Positions 6,479 through 7,433 of a stretch of 7,433 nt of DNA are shown piece after piece. The notes under the pieces are model-generated. The model saw only the letters and a program-made list of their open reading frames with translations. It had not been told where the DNA came from and made no database searches. The position numbers and the translations under genes are program-made. This DNA comes from an uncultured Fidelibacterota bacterium (lineage in GTDB: Bacteria; Fidelibacterota; Marinisomatia; Marinisomatales; UBA8229): the NCBI GenBank assembly GCA_913054425.1, contig CAJXJG010000083.1:1-7433 (forward strand). Reading direction: 5' to 3'. How positions within the stretch are numbered: position 1 is the stretch's first letter; the number at the start of each line of letters is the position of its first letter.

Positions 6479-7300
6479 TTAAGAGTTTAAAAATGCTTCT
6501 CTGATATTTTTTACTGCGGTCAGCAAAGATTCCAACTTATCTAAAGGCCATTGAGTAGCTGCATCAGATTGTGCTTCATCAACATTATCGTGTACCTCCA
6601 AAAATAATCCGTCACATCCGGCAGCTACCGCAGCTTTTGCTAACGTTGGAATAAACTCCCTGAGTCCTCCCGTTTTCCCGCCTTTTATACCTGGCATCTG
6701 GGCGCTATGGGTAGCATCAAAAATCACAGGATACCCAGTCTTTTTCATGACAGGAATTGAGCGCATATCAGACACTAAACTTTCATAACCAAAGGTTGTT
6801 CCCCGTTCTGTAAGTAAAATATCAGTGTTACCGGTTTCCTCCAGCTTCTTAACAATGCTTGATACTTTCCATGGGGAAAGAAATTGTCCTTTTTTTACGT
6901 TGACAGGTTTACCCGTTTCACCTGCAGCAATCAACAAATCTGTCTGGCGGCAGAGAAAAGCAGGAATCTGGAGTAAATCAACCACTTGAGAGACTACTTT
7001 CGCATGTTCAGGTAAATGGATGTCTGTGGTAACGGGAATTTTAAAAGAAGATCTAACTTCTTCAAAAATCCGCAATCCTTCCTCTATTCCCTGTCCACGA
7101 AAAGAGTGAATTGACGTCCGATTGGCCTTATCAAAAGAGCTCTTAAAGATAAATGGCATATTTAATCGATCTGTAATTTCCATAATTGCTTCCGCCATTT
7201 TCAAGACATGATCTCGGCTCTCTATTACACAAGGACCCGCAATAACCGGTAAAGATTTTTCCCCAAAATTAACTGGTCCAACCTGAATATTTGATGTCAC
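6479..7300 (-). CDS. kdsA: 3-deoxy-D-manno-octulosonate 8-phosphate synthase (Kdo8P synthase)
   Basis: Condenses phosphoenolpyruvate with arabinose 5-phosphate to give Kdo 8-phosphate, the committed step of Kdo synthesis for the LPS inner core, in the cytoplasm. With the GTG start the product is 273 residues; a longer TTG start at 7315 would add five. It is a single TIM-barrel domain of normal family length. Diagnostic motifs are SFDKANRTS, FLCRQTDLL, VNVKKGQFLSPWKV, TERGTTFGY and DATHSAQMPG. Counting from GTG, Cys24 (in IAGPCVIES), His198, Glu235 and Asp246 match the four metal ligands of the Aquifex aeolicus enzyme (Cys11, His185, Glu222, Asp233). E. coli has Asn at the Cys position and needs no metal, so this is predicted to be a metal-dependent enzyme. 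DAHP synthase is a related family, but the KANR motif and overall match favour KdsA. It follows pyrG and is 9 bases from kdsC. Confidence 0.95.
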   Translation of the reverse strand: MTSNIQVGPVNFGEKSLPVIAGPCVIESRDHVLKMAEAIMEITDRLNMPFIFKSSFDKANRTSIHSFRGQGIEEGLRIFEEVRSSFKIPVTTDIHLPEHAKVVSQVVDLLQIPAFLCRQTDLLIAAGETGKPVNVKKGQFLSPWKVSSIVKKLEETGNTDILLTERGTTFGYESLVSDMRSIPVMKKTGYPVIFDATHSAQMPGIKGGKTGGLREFIPTLAKAAVAAGCDGLFLEVHDNVDEAQSDAATQWPLDKLESLLTAVKNIREAFLNS

Positions 7301-7309
7301 TGTCTTTTT

Positions 7310-7313
7310 CCTC
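7310..7313 (-). promoter_or_regulatory. Ribosome binding site that decides the kdsA start
   Basis: GAGG on the minus strand sits 9 bases before a GTG codon at 7300-7298, an ideal Shine-Dalgarno spacing. The alternative in-frame TTG at 7315-7313 overlaps this site and the pyrG stop, and has no purine-rich motif upstream. The site overlaps the end of pyrG, so kdsA translation may be coupled to pyrG termination. Confidence 0.7.
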
Positions 7314-7433
7314 AATTAGTATAAACAACTGCTGCTTTGATAAACTCACGGAAAAGGGGATGAGCTTTTAATACTCTACTTTTTAATTCAGGATGGTACT
7401 GGCACGCAACAAACCAGGGATGATTTTTTAGTT
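7312..7433 (-). CDS. pyrG: CTP synthase, C-terminal end only (partial)
   Basis: The last 39 codons and the TGA stop of a gene that enters from the right edge. CTP synthase makes CTP from UTP, ATP and glutamine in the cytoplasm. The visible part begins near HPWFVACQYHPE and ends FREFIKAAVVYTN. This is the tail of the class I glutamine amidotransferase domain: the His and Glu of the HPE motif are the second and third members of the Cys-His-Glu triad (His515 and Glu517 in E. coli), followed by the family's HPLF motif. The Cys nucleophile and the synthetase domain lie outside the window. The stop is 11 bases before the preferred kdsA start, so the two are probably co-transcribed. CTP is also the co-substrate for activating Kdo to CMP-Kdo, which fits the neighbours. 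The family call is secure despite the short length, because the motif spacing matches PyrG closely. Confidence 0.9.
   Translation of the reverse strand, partial: LKNHPWFVACQYHPELKSRVLKAHPLFREFIKAAVVYTN

Larger units (their letters stand above)
1..7433 (-). other. Probable single operon (pyrG-kdsA-kdsC-lptC-lptB-rpoN-hflK-hflC-hslV-hslU)
   Basis: All ten genes share the minus strand. Spaces are 11 bases (pyrG-kdsA, GTG start), 9 (kdsA-kdsC), 23 (rpoN-hflK) and 6 (hflC-hslV). Overlaps are 4 (kdsC-lptC), 11 (lptC-lptB), 1 (lptB-rpoN), 1 (hflK-hflC) and 4 (hslV-hslU). I see no hairpin followed by a T-run on the minus strand between genes. Promoters inside coding sequence, for example late in rpoN, cannot be excluded. 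Both ends of the transcript lie outside the window. Confidence 0.75.

Overview
All ten genes in this 7.4 kb window lie on the minus strand and are packed almost without gaps, so the window reads as one stretch of a housekeeping operon, transcribed from high to low coordinates. In transcription order it holds the 3' end of pyrG, then kdsA, kdsC, lptC, lptB, rpoN, hflK, hflC, hslV and the first two thirds of hslU. The longest space between two genes is 23 bases (rpoN to hflK), and five junctions overlap by 1, 4 or 11 bases. There is no tRNA, rRNA, CRISPR array, insertion sequence or phage gene, and no visible terminator or free-standing promoter.

The host is a Gram-negative (diderm) bacterium that makes Kdo-containing lipopolysaccharide. 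The evidence is Kdo-8-phosphate synthase, Kdo-8-phosphate phosphatase and the LptB/LptC export parts. Base composition is AT-rich (GC roughly 40% by eye). The gene order differs from the Enterobacteria (kdsD-kdsC-lptC-lptA-lptB-rpoN-hpf): kdsD, lptA and hpf are absent, kdsA follows pyrG, and hflKC plus hslVU follow rpoN. Together with an LptC that looks like a lipoprotein, this suggests a lineage outside the Gammaproteobacteria, perhaps a Marinimicrobia- or FCB-type bacterium. That placement is inference and weak.

Region by region: positions 7433-5912 cover CTP synthesis and Kdo synthesis (PyrG makes CTP, which KdsB, not in the window, uses to activate Kdo; KdsA and KdsC make Kdo). Positions 5915-4628 hold two parts of the LPS export machine. 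Positions 4628-3279 hold the sigma-54 factor. Positions 3255-1427 hold the HflK/HflC membrane pair, known elsewhere as partners of the FtsH protease. Positions 1420-1 hold the HslV/HslU ATP-dependent protease. The layout joins envelope building, alternative transcription and protein quality control in one probable transcript.

I found no clearly new biological system. The points most worth a second look are the predicted lipoprotein form of LptC with no lptA beside it, the direct linkage of hflKC to hslVU without ftsH, and the start-codon choice of kdsA.
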